Made by a program: the position numbers and the translations under genes | Notes under the pieces: generated by a model | The model's input: the letters and a program-made list of their open reading frames with translations, nothing else | Database searches by the model: none | What the model was told of the DNA's origin: nothing | DNA from: Cellvibrio sp. pealriver | GTDB lineage: Bacteria; Pseudomonadota; Gammaproteobacteria; Pseudomonadales; Cellvibrionaceae | DNA: 64,000 nucleotides | Assembly (NCBI RefSeq): GCF_001183545.1 | Contig: NZ_KQ236688.1 | Coordinates: 1,827,149-1,891,148 of the forward strand | Direction: 5' to 3' | Shown: positions 44,816 to 53,739 of the stretch, piece by piece | Layout: the number at the start of each line of letters is the position of its first letter | Numbering within the stretch: position 1 is the first letter of the stretch

Positions 44816-45412
44816 ATGAAACTGACAGACCAAAAACGCATGCAGATTCTGGATGCAGCAGAAGAGCTCTTCCACAGTGCAGGAGTGGAAAACACCAGCA
44901 TGGATCAGCTCGCACTGCATGCGCAGGTATCAAAACGCACGGTGTACAACCATTTTGCGACTAAAGACGAGCTGTTTCAGGCCATTTTGCAGCGCATGAT
45001 TGAAAAGCTATCCCAAGGAGCTGAACTGCGTTTTGATCCAAACATCCCTATCGCGTCACAGTTGACGCAGATCGCCCGTGATGAAGTCGCACTGTTAAGT
45101 TCAGACGCATTTTTACGGGTCGCAAAAATCGCCATCATGCAGGTGATGCAGCGGCCTGAATTAGCAAAACAGATGAACGAAAACGCGATGGGATGCAAAC
45201 GCTATTTGGAGACATTCCTGGCAGATGCCTGTACGGCAGGCATTTTAAAAATTGACGATATTCCATTCGCCAGCAAACAATTTGTATTCCAACTGAAATC
45301 GTTTGTGTTCTATCCCTCGCTATTTGGATTGGAGCAACAAACTCACGCAATACATGAAAAAATAATCACCGAAGCGGTGGCCATGTTTTTGGCGCGTTAT
45401 CAAAAAAGATAA
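44816..45412 (+). CDS. TetR-family transcriptional regulator
   Basis: The 198-residue protein has an N-terminal helix-turn-helix (about residues 10-55) with TSMDQLALHAQVSKRTVYNHF, the TetR DNA-binding signature, and a helical ligand-binding C-terminal half. AGAGGT precedes the ATG at 44816; the GTG three bases earlier is less likely. Divergent orientation to the membrane-anchored hydrolase, with a symmetric site between, suggests it represses that gene and itself. The ligand is unknown. Confidence 0.92.
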   Translation: MKLTDQKRMQILDAAEELFHSAGVENTSMDQLALHAQVSKRTVYNHFATKDELFQAILQRMIEKLSQGAELRFDPNIPIASQLTQIARDEVALLSSDAFLRVAKIAIMQVMQRPELAKQMNENAMGCKRYLETFLADACTAGILKIDDIPFASKQFVFQLKSFVFYPSLFGLEQQTHAIHEKIITEAVAMFLARYQKR

Positions 45413-45525
45413 TCTGCTATTTACAGCACAAATGCTCCCTACTTCCGTCGGATATGCATTGGTATATCAGGTAACGCCAAACGCAACTTTATGTAGCGTA
45501 GAGCTGAAATTGAATAAACCCTCGA

Positions 45526-45562
45526 ATAAAAAACCGCCTCAGTTGCCTGGGCGGTTTTTTTA
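45526..45562. terminator. Bidirectional terminator between the TetR and cold-shock genes
   Basis: AAACCGCC and GGCGGTTT (45531-45538, 45550-45557) pair around an eleven-base loop, with A and T runs on both sides. It serves the convergent genes on either side. Confidence 0.9.
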
Positions 45563-45587
45563 TTTCATCTGCTTTTGTGCTGGCAGA

Positions 45588-45794
45588 TTAGAGAGCGATT
45601 ACGTTTTCAGCTTGTGGGCCTTTTTGGCCTGGCTTTACGTCAAACTCTACTTTTTGGCCTTCCGCCAGGGTTTTGAAACCTGAGCCAGTGATAGCACTGT
45701 AGTGTACGAATACATCTTGACCCGCTTCACTTGCAATAAAACCGAAACCTTTTGATTCGTTGAACCATTTAACGGTGCCTGTACTTCTAGCCAT
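45588..45794 (-). CDS. Cold-shock protein (CspA family)
   Basis: A 68-residue single-stranded nucleic-acid-binding protein with the cold-shock domain. RNP1 KGFGFI and RNP2 VFVHYSAI are intact, and TVKWFNE starts the fold. The ATG at 45794 is set by GAGG five bases upstream; the eight codons added by the longer frame are not part of the domain. A terminator follows. Cold or stationary-phase induction cannot be told from sequence. Confidence 0.95.
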   Translation of the reverse strand: MARSTGTVKWFNESKGFGFIASEAGQDVFVHYSAITGSGFKTLAEGQKVEFDVKPGQKGPQAENVIAL

Positions 45795-46328
45795 ATAAAC
45801 CTCGATGCTCTTTATCAAATAAAAATGAATACCCCAAGTGGAGCTTTGCTGGCGGATTCAGATGTTACTTATGTAGAACAAACCGAGGTGCTAATAGATT
45901 TACTGCTAGAACAACGAGGTGATTTACTATAAATAATGCTGCGAAATGGCCAGCCAACCAAATATATTCCCACCATCCATTCATGTAAAGTGGTTATTTT
46001 TACGACCAATATTGAGTATTTGGTTATAAAGCACAGGGATAGCAGCAAGGCATGCGGCAATTTGCCGCGCGCGCATTGTCACCAAGCGCACTAATATGCA
46101 GTTAATAGGTATTTACGTATCTATTGTCTTTTCACTTTTACCGGGTTTTCCGGTTAATCTCCTTCGGGCTGGCTTCCAGCCCCTTTTTACCTCTCCAGGA
46201 TAGCTCTTGCCATCACTAGCATGGTGCTTGCCGTCACCGCCTATTTACCCCCTACCCTAAAGCTGCAACAATCGCTTTATCGCTATTTTCCTCACGTTTT
46301 GCAGGGATATACATTCACGAGGCCCCTC
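45795..46328. other. Intergenic region with leader hairpins upstream of anr
   Basis: A 534-base stretch with no convincing gene. It includes the cold-shock gene's upstream region, a perfect GCGGCAA/TTGCCGC hairpin near 46053-46068, and two tandem hairpins (46140-46154 and 46166-46182), the second followed by T residues. An open frame at 46221 would extend the Anr protein, but without a ribosome site. Confidence 0.6.
46140..46188 (+). terminator. Tandem hairpins with T run in the anr leader
   Basis: ACCGG/CCGGT with a five-base loop (46140-46154) is followed by GGGCTGG/CCAGCCC with a three-base loop (46166-46182) and CTTTTT. It resembles an intrinsic terminator in the plus orientation although no plus-strand gene precedes it for 700 bases, so it may attenuate anr or end a short RNA. 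Confidence 0.55.
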
Positions 46329-47087
46329 ATGACCGCCAAACAATTGATTATTAAACCCCAGGATGCTAACTGCCCGCATGACAAACGTGTGAGTTGCGGC
46401 AATTGCCGATTGAACACTATTTGCCTACCCATCAGCTTGCACATTGACGATATTGACAGGCTTGATGGCATTATCCAGCGCGGTAAACCTCTGCAAAAAG
46501 GTGATTATTTATACCGGGCAAATGATGCTTTTGGATCGGTATATGCCATTCGCTCTGGTTGCGTTAAAGCGATTACCTTGAGCGACAATGGCGAAGAACA
46601 AGTGACCGGTTTTTATTTGCCGGGTGAAATTGTGGGCATGGATGGTATTGCCGACAATCGTTACACCAATTCTGTGATCGCATTGGAAACATCATCTGTG
46701 TGTGAAATTCCATTTGAACGGATGGAAGAGTTGAGTTTGCAAATCCCCAACTTGCAACGTCATTTTTTCCAACTCATGAGCCGTGAAATCACGCAAGACC
46801 AGCAAGTCATTACGTTATTAAGTAAAAGCAGTGCTGAAGAACGGATCGCTGCACTACTGTTGAGCATTTCAAGCCGTAATAGCCGCCGCCAGCTATCGGC
46901 GAATGCGTTTCGCTTGCCGATGTCGCGCACTGATATTGGTAACTATTTGGGTTTAACCATCGAAACCGTTAGCCGCATTTTGACGCGCCTGCAAAAACAA
47001 GAGGTCATTGCAGTCGATAAAAAAGAAATCCAGATTGTAAACATGGAACAATTACGCAACATAGCTAATGGCAATACAAGCTGCTGA
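46329..47087 (+). CDS. anr: FNR/Anr-type oxygen-responsive regulator
   Basis: The 252-residue protein is a CRP/FNR regulator with an intact oxygen-sensing site: Cys23, Cys26 and Cys32 in SCGNCRLNTIC plus Cys125 in SVCEIPFE, the four ligands of the [4Fe-4S] cluster. The C-terminal helix-turn-helix has SRTDIGNYLGLTIETVSRIL, the FNR recognition helix. GAGG six bases before the ATG at 46329 decides the start; a longer frame from 46221 has no site. It precedes DUF4202 and SirB-type genes, and its leader has terminator-like hairpins. Confidence 0.95.
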   Translation: MTAKQLIIKPQDANCPHDKRVSCGNCRLNTICLPISLHIDDIDRLDGIIQRGKPLQKGDYLYRANDAFGSVYAIRSGCVKAITLSDNGEEQVTGFYLPGEIVGMDGIADNRYTNSVIALETSSVCEIPFERMEELSLQIPNLQRHFFQLMSREITQDQQVITLLSKSSAEERIAALLLSISSRNSRRQLSANAFRLPMSRTDIGNYLGLTIETVSRILTRLQKQEVIAVDKKEIQIVNMEQLRNIANGNTSC

Positions 47088-47117
47088 TAGCTCAGCAATA
47101 ACTGACGAGCAACAACT

Positions 47118-47708
47118 ATGATCGACCAAGCACGTTTGGAAAAAACACTCGCCGCATTCGACGCTGCCAATTTACAAGACCCGAATACTGAAATAGTGGA
47201 TGGAAATGCTGTCGCGAAGGAATGGATTTACGGACAGCGAATGAGTGCACAGCTTGTACTCTTTTGCGAGAACCCATCTGAAGCCCTGCAGCTCGCTGCG
47301 CGCAGCCAGCATATTTGCCGTTGGAAGATTCCGCGCAGCGATTACCCGATGGACAGAAGTGGTTATAAAAAGTGGCGGCTCGACCTCGCCCAAATGCACG
47401 GCGATATTGCGGGCGATATCATGTCTGAACAAGGTTACGATGAAATAACCATAGCCCGTGTCAAAGATCTTTTACTCAAACGCAGCTTAAAGCGCGACGA
47501 AGAAGTGCAAGCACTTGAAGATGTTATCTGTCTGGTATTTATCGAGTTTTATTTGGAAGACTTTGCGCGCAAACACGATGAAGATAAGCTGATTGATATC
47601 ATCCGCAAAACATGGAACAAAATGTCTGAAAAGGGCCATGCTGCCGCCTTAAAACTGCCACTATCAGAAGGCATGCTTGGGCTGGTAGGTAAAGCATTGG
47701 CTGCGTAA
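47118..47708 (+). CDS. DUF4202 family protein
   Basis: The 196-residue protein matches DUF4202: a middle segment HICRWKIPRSDYPMDRSGYKKWR near residues 70-92 and LLKRSLKRDEEVQALEDVICLVFIE near 115-140. The histidine- and aspartate-rich spacing suggests a metal-dependent hydrolase of the HD type, but this is an inference. It lies 30 bases after anr on the same strand, so it is likely co-transcribed and may belong to the anaerobic response. No signal peptide. Confidence 0.82.
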   Translation: MIDQARLEKTLAAFDAANLQDPNTEIVDGNAVAKEWIYGQRMSAQLVLFCENPSEALQLAARSQHICRWKIPRSDYPMDRSGYKKWRLDLAQMHGDIAGDIMSEQGYDEITIARVKDLLLKRSLKRDEEVQALEDVICLVFIEFYLEDFARKHDEDKLIDIIRKTWNKMSEKGHAAALKLPLSEGMLGLVGKALAA

Positions 47709-47760
47709 CTCCTTTTCTCTAATCACCCTACTTCATCAACATTAATAAAAGGAAAACACT

Positions 47761-48138
47761 GTGTATCTAGCCCTTAAACATTTGCACTTAACGTTTGTTG
47801 TTTTATCGTTGCTCGCCTTTTTTATTCGCGGCATCTGGTTGTTTATGGGCTCAAGTATGCTCACGAAAAAGTGGGTTAAAATTCTGCCGCATATCATTAG
47901 TTTGGTTTTATTGGCGAGTGGTATCGCTGTTGCTGTACATCTGGGAATGTCACCCGGTAGTCAGCCATGGTTGATGGCTAAAATTATCGGCTTGGTTGTT
48001 TATATCGCGTTAGGTGTAGCCGCATTTAAAGCAGCGAACCCAGTTACACGCAAAGCCTGTTGGGTGGTTGCACTACTGGTATTTGCCTATATCACCAGTG
48101 TTGCTGTAACCAAAACGCCCTTGGGATTTTTTGGTTAG
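47761..48138 (+). CDS. SirB-family membrane protein
   Basis: The 125-residue protein has four predicted membrane helices and the SirB2-type N terminus LKHLHLTFVVLSLLAFFIRG. The family is named from a Salmonella invasion regulator neighbour; its own activity is unknown. The start is a GTG at 47761 supported by AAGGA seven bases upstream. It follows the DUF4202 gene by about 50 bases and could share the anr transcript. Confidence 0.85.
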   Translation: MYLALKHLHLTFVVLSLLAFFIRGIWLFMGSSMLTKKWVKILPHIISLVLLASGIAVAVHLGMSPGSQPWLMAKIIGLVVYIALGVAAFKAANPVTRKACWVVALLVFAYITSVAVTKTPLGFFG

Positions 48139-48173
48139 TATTGCAAAACTCACCTCTTTGCCTCTCCGCTCCC

Positions 48174-48221
48174 CCGACCTTTTTGTCGGTTGTGCATCAG
48201 GATCCAGGATTCTGATGCACA
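48174..48221. other. Two adjacent hairpins after the SirB-like gene
   Basis: CCGAC/GTCGG (48174-48189) is followed directly by a perfect 10-base stem TGTGCATCAG/CTGATGCACA around an 11-base loop (48191-48221). No T run follows, so it is not a typical terminator. It could act as a transcript end or as an operator. Confidence 0.5.
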
Positions 48222-48357
48222 GCTCCCTAACACTTCTCCCTTTCCCACTTATCTCGCTGCTACTTCTATAGTATTCACCAGCAATTTGCGTGTGCCTTAT
48301 CAGGAAACGCTCTATGCAAAGACAATTTTATTTACAATACTTGACGTATCTTTAAAA

Positions 48358-48371
48358 GTGATTTATATCAC
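48358..48371. promoter_or_regulatory. Symmetric CRP/FNR-type operator
   Basis: GTGAT-TTAT-ATCAC is fully symmetric in its arms, matching CRP-type TGTGA-N6-TCACA and, by spacing, FNR-type TTGAT-N4-ATCAA. It is centred about 40 bases before the expected transcription start of the downstream gene, using TATAAC at 48392-48397 as -10, a class II activator position. Confidence 0.6.
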
Positions 48372-48418
48372 AGTCTAGTGAACAAGCCTTATATAACTTT
48401 AATAATCGGTGAGCCCTA

Positions 48419-48937
48419 ATGAAAAAAATAACTTTGACCATTCTCTTATTAGCATTGTCCCCACTAGGCTTTGCCTGTGATGAAGCATGCAAACGCGCAA
48501 AAGCAGAAGCGGCCAACAACGTGAAGTTTGCCAGCTACCTGAACGCAAAATACTGCAAATCAACAGGATTGGATTTTTTGATGCAAGGCCGCAAGAGCTT
48601 GCAGAACTACCGCGACAAACAACTTGCAACCGCACACCGCGGCGGTGCCAAGAATATCCGCAATTTTATTTTGCAACGTAAAGATTGGCTGCAAGAATGC
48701 GATAACTATTTAACGTTGACAGAGCAAGGCCGCATTTTCCGCGATAAAGAGAGTACCGATAAAATCATCTCTGCAATGACCGGCACAGCAGATGAGTTAC
48801 AAAAAATTATGATGCGCCCTAAATCCGATGTAGAAAGTTTGGAATTGGTTACAGCCCCTGCAGCATTGAAGTTTGATGAGCTATTCAAAGCAGTCGATGC
48901 ACACTATCTGGAGCTGCAAAGACGCGGTTTGCTTTAA
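48419..48937 (+). CDS. Secreted conserved protein of unknown function
   Basis: The 172-residue protein begins with a cleavable signal peptide (MKKITLTILLLALSPLGFA, cut before CDE) and has four cysteines (CDEACK near the mature start, YCKS and ECDN). The middle HRGGAKNIRNFILQRKDWLQE is conserved-looking and resembles uncharacterised Pseudomonas secreted proteins. A symmetric CRP/FNR site lies 48 bases upstream of the ATG. GGTGAG lies six bases before the ATG. Function unknown. Confidence 0.82.
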   Translation: MKKITLTILLLALSPLGFACDEACKRAKAEAANNVKFASYLNAKYCKSTGLDFLMQGRKSLQNYRDKQLATAHRGGAKNIRNFILQRKDWLQECDNYLTLTEQGRIFRDKESTDKIISAMTGTADELQKIMMRPKSDVESLELVTAPAALKFDELFKAVDAHYLELQRRGLL

Positions 48938-48963
48938 TCTGATTGGATCTATACGAAAACACC

Positions 48964-48993
48964 ATAAAAAAACCGGCAAAAGCCGGTTTTTTT
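48964..48993. terminator. Bidirectional terminator after the secreted-protein gene
   Basis: AACCGGC and GCCGGTT (48971-48977, 48982-48988) pair around AAAA, with A and T runs on both sides. Confidence 0.93.
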
Positions 48994-49024
48994 ATGGGTG
49001 ATTTTGAACATTATCGCAGCGCTA

Positions 49025-49363
49025 TCATGAACTCTTTTTCAAGGACAGTACCGAACGCTGCGGTTTGTCAGGGCGCTCGGCAAAACGTTTGGCCAACTCC
49101 TCACGCGCTTTGATTGCTTCCGACTTTGCATCTTGTTGTGGACTTGATTGCCATGACTTGGGCGCATTACCACCGGCTTTTGCCAGAAACTCCAAACCCG
49201 AGCGCAATAGACGGGCTTGATCCACAAAACTGATCCCGTCCGGGAATTTGCCAGGATAAACTTCTGAAGGATCTTTTGGATTACCTTCAATGCGAATGCT
49301 AAATCCGCTGGCATGAGTTGCGGTGCCGCTCGCTACATCCGCTGTCCAATCATCAAAATTCAT
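49025..49363 (-). CDS. Hypothetical 112-residue protein
   Basis: Starts MNFDDWTAD at the ATG 49363; a GTG at 49372 could add three residues. No signal peptide or membrane helix; the second half is charged (EELAKRFAERPDKPQRS). The central YPGKFPDGISFVDQARLLRSG has a compact, conserved-looking character. No family recognised. The codon use and the terminator downstream at 48964-48993 support a real gene. It is divergent from nothing obvious and lies 57 bases from the trhO stop. Confidence 0.65.
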   Translation of the reverse strand: MNFDDWTADVASGTATHASGFSIRIEGNPKDPSEVYPGKFPDGISFVDQARLLRSGLEFLAKAGGNAPKSWQSSPQQDAKSEAIKAREELAKRFAERPDKPQRSVLSLKKSS

Positions 49364-49428
49364 AGATACCACTGAGTTTTATTAAAAGGTTCGGCATTAA
49401 AGCATAATCTAATTATGTGACAAAATAG

Positions 49429-50442
49429 CTAATTGTCATTTGTTAATGAAACTTTTACAGCAGTGGTCGAGCGACGGCGCTGCTCCTCACGATGCTCCAA
49501 TTTTTGTGCACGACGTAATTGACGCTCGGGTGGCAGTACACCTATGTGACCTTGATTGCGCTGTTTAGCTAATTCAATTTGTTTTTGTCGTTCACTGAAA
49601 CGGGTCATCTGTTCCGGGGTCAGCTTGTCGTAGCAACGCGGGCAGCAAACACCCAGCATGTAATGTTCTGAAAGCTTATCTTCTTCCGTGATTGGAAAAC
49701 GGCAGCCGTGGCATTGATCGTAAATACCTTTTTCCAATTGATGATTGACCGCCACACGGTTATCAAACACAAAACATTCACCGCGCCACAAACTTTCTTC
49801 TTGCGGCACCTCTTCCAGATATTTCAGGATACCGCCTTCAAGATGGTAAACCTCTTCAAACCCCTGCCCTTTTAAATAGGCAGTAGATTTCTCACAGCGA
49901 ATACCGCCGGTACAAAACATCGCAACTTTTTTGTGTTTGGCAGGATCAAGATTTTCGGCAACGTAAGCCGGGAACTCACGAAAAGTTTCGGTTTTAGGAT
50001 CTATCGCACGCTCAAAGGTACCTATCTCATACTCATAGGCATTACGAGTATCGATGACCACGACATCCGGATCACTGATCAATGCATTCCAGTCTTTTGG
50101 TTTTACATAGGTGCCTACAATCGCCTGTGGATCTATACCTTCCACGCCCATAGTGACGATTTCTTTTTTCAGTTTGACCTTCATACGATAGAACGGCGGC
50201 TCATCATAGAAAGACTCTTTGTAACTGAGGTTTTCAAAACGGCCATCTGCTTTCAAAAAAGCCGCCAAACCATCAATGCCTGCACGGGTTCCGGATACAG
50301 TTCCATTAATGCCTTCTTCGGCAAGCAACAAAGTTCCTTTGATTCCCAATTCATCGCACAGTGCTTTCAAGCGAGGAGCAAGGGTTTCGTAATCTGGCAA
50401 TCGAACAAACTTATACAGGGCAGCAACAACAACTTGACTCAT
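49429..50442 (-). CDS. trhO: tRNA uridine(34) hydroxylase, TrhO (rhodanese)
   Basis: The 337-residue enzyme makes 5-hydroxyuridine at tRNA wobble position 34. It has an N-terminal acylphosphatase-like domain ([16 protein letters not shown]), a rhodanese domain with the catalytic cysteine in [11 protein letters not shown] near residue 177, and a C-terminal four-cysteine zinc-binding module (CHGC...CCPRC). The ATG at 50442 begins the homologous [17 protein letters not shown] at 50545-50550 is the probable -10. Full length. Confidence 0.95.
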   Translation of the reverse strand: MSQVVVAALYKFVRLPDYETLAPRLKALCDELGIKGTLLLAEEGINGTVSGTRAGIDGLAAFLKADGRFENLSYKESFYDEPPFYRMKVKLKKEIVTMGVEGIDPQAIVGTYVKPKDWNALISDPDVVVIDTRNAYEYEIGTFERAIDPKTETFREFPAYVAENLDPAKHKKVAMFCTGGIRCEKSTAYLKGQGFEEVYHLEGGILKYLEEVPQEESLWRGECFVFDNRVAVNHQLEKGIYDQCHGCRFPITEEDKLSEHYMLGVCCPRCYDKLTPEQMTRFSERQKQIELAKQRNQGHIGVLPPERQLRRAQKLEHREEQRRRSTTAVKVSLTNDN

Positions 50443-50544
50443 AGGGATCACTTATACGGGTTTCTATTTACAGACACTAAATTTACGGGCACTAAATTAC
50501 AGGCAATTAAGGGCTGACGATGGCCGGTTTTTCGCAGGACGCGC

Positions 50545-50550
50545 ATTATA
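50545..50550 (-). promoter_or_regulatory. Probable -10 of trhO
   Basis: TATAAT on the minus strand, about 100 bases before the trhO start. The -35 is poor (TGGTTG at 17 bases). Confidence 0.5.
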
Positions 50551-50580
50551 GGCGTTTATTTTTTGCACAACCAGAAAATT

Positions 50581-50901
50581 TTACTGATCGTGTTTACTCC
50601 CGCCAAGACACTGGGGTGATGCAGGAAACTGACCATTGGATTGCCATTCTTCCGGGCTGAAGGTGTGTAATGCCAAAGCATGAACACCGGTTTTCAGCTC
50701 ATCAGCCAGGCAGGCATAAATAGACTGATGGCGCTGCACCTGGCGCTTACCGGTAAAATCAGGTGATACAAGAACAACCTTGAAATGCGTTTCGGAACCG
50801 GGAGGCACCGAATGCATATAGCTCTCATTGATGACTTCGAGATGTGCAGGCTGAAAGCCCACACGGAGTTTATCGAGAATACGCGTTTCAACAGGATTCA
50901 T
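50581..50901 (-). CDS. bolA: BolA family protein
   Basis: The 106-residue protein matches BolA throughout, with LEVINESYMHSVPPGSETHFKV and the conserved VHALALHTFSPEEW. BolA proteins act in stationary phase and with monothiol glutaredoxins in iron-sulfur trafficking. The ATG at 50901 begins the family's first helix (MNPVETRILDKL); upstream ATG and GTG codons are alternative starts. It is divergent from the small basic protein gene at 51129. Confidence 0.92.
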   Translation of the reverse strand: MNPVETRILDKLRVGFQPAHLEVINESYMHSVPPGSETHFKVVLVSPDFTGKRQVQRHQSIYACLADELKTGVHALALHTFSPEEWQSNGQFPASPQCLGGSKHDQ

Positions 50902-51128
50902 AGCAGGCACCATCACACAAGATCAACGACCAGGTCAGTCACCCAGACCAGTAACATAAGGCAGCATGCTGATCGGAATAGCATTTTGCTATCCAACAAA
51001 GTCCGCCTATGCAAAAAAATATGCCGCATTTTAACGGCAAAGATCTACACTGTGTTGACTTGGAACAAGTCGCCGCTGTTTAAATTCAGGCGATGATGCT
51101 CCCCTGACTGTTATCAGACACACCGACT

Positions 51129-51326
51129 ATGAGCGACCATAAGTTTTTTATCGACAGGCGCAAAGGCAATGACCGCAGGTTGGATAGCGACCCCTGCAAA
51201 AACATGCCATTGGATTTGTACCATCGTAAACGCCGCAAATCCACGGAACGCCGCAGTGAGCGCAGCATCGCCGAGGATTATCAGGCGTTTTTAAACAGTA
51301 GCGAAACTAACCCGACCAAGCACTGA
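51129..51326 (+). CDS. Small basic protein with repeated RR motifs
   Basis: A 65-residue protein with clusters DRRKGNDRR and HRKRRKSTERRSER and no cysteine-rich or membrane region. The paired arginine pattern resembles a family of short conserved gammaproteobacterial proteins, but I do not recognise a name. It lies in a small plus-strand slot between bolA and galK. Highly basic, so nucleic-acid or acidic-protein binding is conceivable. Weak hairpin CCCGA/TCGGG follows. Confidence 0.6.
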   Translation: MSDHKFFIDRRKGNDRRLDSDPCKNMPLDLYHRKRRKSTERRSERSIAEDYQAFLNSSETNPTKH

Positions 51327-51351
51327 TCGGGCTAAGCATGAAGAAGCGGGG

Positions 51352-52503
51352 CTAACTGAATGCACCCGGACTTGCGATGGCGCGGATTAATGTCGGCACG
51401 CAGCCTGTCTGCTGTTGATATTGCGCCTCTACCGCCACCATAAGCTGCGCAATTACTGCTGCAGGCGCAACGGCAACAACACAACCACCAAACCCCCCAC
51501 CTGTCATACGCGCACCTGCTTTGCCATCACCGGCTTTTTGCAGGATTTCCACTAATGCATCAATCGCCGGTGTAGTGATGTTGAAGTCGTCGCGCATGGA
51601 TGCATGTGACTCCGCCATTACCTTTACCAAGCCAGTCAAGTCACCCGCTGCCAATGCATCTGCAGCAGCCAATGTGCGCTGGTTTTCAGTCAGTACATGG
51701 CGCGCACGGCGGAAGCTGAGTTCATCCAATTGCTGCTCTGCAGCCAGAAGCTGATCCAAACTCACACCACGCAGGGAAGATTGGTTAAAAAATCGGGCAA
51801 CCTGCTCACACTGCAGACGACGCTGGTTGTACTCACTATCCACAAGGCCGCGTTTGACACCACTGTGGACAATCAGGATTTCCCAATCGGCAGGTACAGG
51901 AACTGTGCGAACCCCAAGATCCTGACAGTCGATTAGCAGGGCCGCATTAGCTTGGCCTCGCGCTGAAATCAGTTGATCCATAATGCCGCAGTTACAACCG
52001 ACAAAATGATTCTCGGCTGCCTGGCCTATCAATGCCGCTTGCGTAGGCTCTACTGATTCACCGCTCAAGCTGGTCAGCGCGCGGATCAGAGCCATTTCCA
52101 GTGATGCGGAACTACTCAGACCTGCACCCGATTGCAGATCACCGGCAATATAAAGATCTCCACCAGCAAGTTGGAAACCCGCTTTGCGCAGCTCCTGCAC
52201 AACACCGCGGATATAATTATTCCAGGGCGCATCCTGGTCATGCGCCTGCTGTGCATCCAAATCAACAAAAGCAATTTGTTGATTAATGTTATGTGCCACT
52301 ACACGTAACTGGCGCTCAGCGCGCGGCGCAAACGCAATGTAAGTGTGGTAGTTAATAGCCGCAGGTAGTACAAAACCACCGTTGTAGTCAGTATGTTCTC
52401 CAATCAGGTTTACACGGCCGGGAGCCTTTACGCACCCACTGGGTGCGACATCAAAATACTGTTCAAATAATTCGCTCACACGAGCATTGGATAGAGTCGT
52501 CAT
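51352..52503 (-). CDS. galK: Galactokinase
   Basis: The 383-residue GHMP kinase phosphorylates galactose at C1. Motifs: GRVNLIGEHTDYNGG near residues 29-43, GAGLSSSASLE near 129-139 and the GHMP C-terminal MTGGGFGGCVV near 336-346. It lies seven bases after galT, so the pair forms a Leloir operon (galT then galK). No mutarotase or galE gene is nearby. Full length. Confidence 0.97.
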   Translation of the reverse strand: MTTLSNARVSELFEQYFDVAPSGCVKAPGRVNLIGEHTDYNGGFVLPAAINYHTYIAFAPRAERQLRVVAHNINQQIAFVDLDAQQAHDQDAPWNNYIRGVVQELRKAGFQLAGGDLYIAGDLQSGAGLSSSASLEMALIRALTSLSGESVEPTQAALIGQAAENHFVGCNCGIMDQLISARGQANAALLIDCQDLGVRTVPVPADWEILIVHSGVKRGLVDSEYNQRRLQCEQVARFFNQSSLRGVSLDQLLAAEQQLDELSFRRARHVLTENQRTLAAADALAAGDLTGLVKVMAESHASMRDDFNITTPAIDALVEILQKAGDGKAGARMTGGGFGGCVVAVAPAAVIAQLMVAVEAQYQQQTGCVPTLIRAIASPGAFS

Positions 52504-52510
52504 GCTCGTC

Positions 52511-53569
52511 TTACCTCAAGCGAAAATGGATAGGGCTTTGCTCACGTAAACGTGCAGCAGCTTGTTCGGGGGACAAATCGCGCTGCGGCTCGGCTAACAT
52601 CTCGTAACCGACCATAAATTTACGCACACTCGCGCTGCGCAACAGTGGCGGATAAAAATGCGCATGCAATTGCCAATGTGCGACAGATTCGGTATCAGCA
52701 GAGCCAGTATTAAAAGGCGCGCCGTGCCAGCCCATCGAATAGGGGAATGAGCACTCAAACAGATTGTCATAACGCGCCGTCAAATCGCGCAGAATCTTGC
52801 CCAAACTGAGTTGTGCTGCATCGCCCAACTCGGTAATACGCGCGCAAGGCCACTTGGGCAATAACAGGGTTTCAAATGGCCAGGCCGCCCAAAAAGGCAC
52901 CACCACCAACCAATCATCATTTTCCACGACTACCCGTTCACTGGCAGCCGATTCTTTGCGCGCGTAATCCAGCAACAGCGAAACACCTTGTTCATGCAGA
53001 TATTCTTGTTGCTGTTGATCTTCTTTGGCGACAAGGCTGGGCAGCTGCGACTGAGCCCAAATCTGCCCATGAGGATGCGGATTGGAACATCCCATCACCG
53101 CACCTTTATTCTCAAAAATTTGCACACTGGGGTAGGTTTTCCCCAAGTCTGCCGCCTCATTTATCCAGGTGTGAATTACTGCCTGCATTTCCTCATCGCT
53201 CAACAGCGGCAAGGTTTTGCTGTGATCGGGCGAGAAACAAATAACGCGGCTGGTGCCGTGCTCGGCTTGAATCCGGAATAAAGGATCAGATGTGTCTGGC
53301 GCATCGGGCACCGATGGCATCAGCGCCGCAAAGTCATTGGTAAATACGAATGTGGTTTTGTAATGAGGGTTCAGCTCCCCGCCTGCGCGCGCATTCCCCG
53401 CACACAGATAGCAGGCAGGGTCATGCGCAGCCGATTCAGGCCATTGGTTCAACTCCTGCTGCCCCTGCCAGGGGCGCTTGGTTCTGTGGGGCGAGATCAA
53501 CAACCACTCACCCGTAAGCGGGTTATAGCGGCGATGAGGATGCTCATTGACCGAAAATGTCTCTTTCAT
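52511..53569 (-). CDS. galT: Galactose-1-phosphate uridylyltransferase
   Basis: The 352-residue HIT-fold enzyme exchanges UDP between glucose and galactose 1-phosphate. The active-site HPHGQ (in [10 protein letters not shown] near residue 160) contains the nucleophilic histidine; the zinc-binding cysteine pair ACYLCAGN is near residues 53-60. It precedes galK by seven bases. The ribosome site is weak. Function is secure. Confidence 0.97.
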   Translation of the reverse strand: MKETFSVNEHPHRRYNPLTGEWLLISPHRTKRPWQGQQELNQWPESAAHDPACYLCAGNARAGGELNPHYKTTFVFTNDFAALMPSVPDAPDTSDPLFRIQAEHGTSRVICFSPDHSKTLPLLSDEEMQAVIHTWINEAADLGKTYPSVQIFENKGAVMGCSNPHPHGQIWAQSQLPSLVAKEDQQQQEYLHEQGVSLLLDYARKESAASERVVVENDDWLVVVPFWAAWPFETLLLPKWPCARITELGDAAQLSLGKILRDLTARYDNLFECSFPYSMGWHGAPFNTGSADTESVAHWQLHAHFYPPLLRSASVRKFMVGYEMLAEPQRDLSPEQAAARLREQSPIHFRLR

Positions 53570-53686
53570 GTTGGATTCTTATCTGCACATATAAATATGA
53601 TAATTAACAATATGCGTAATTTACAGTAAAGCTTTATTACCTGCAATCCGTCAAAAGAGATTCATCCATAAATTTATTTTGCACAT

Positions 53687-53719
53687 AAAAAAACCCCGGC
53701 AATAATCACATTGCCGGGG
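53687..53719 (-). terminator. Terminator of dgkA
   Basis: CCCCGGCAAT and ATTGCCGGGG (53694-53703, 53710-53719) form a ten-base-pair stem with a six-base loop; on the minus strand a seven-T run follows. It ends the dgkA transcript. Confidence 0.93.
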
Positions 53720-53739
53720 CTTGTTGCAATTAAGCAAGA

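Noticed and set aside
45869..46060. 63-codon minus-strand ORF upstream of the cold-shock gene
   Set aside because: No ribosome site and no conserved-looking sequence; treated as intergenic.
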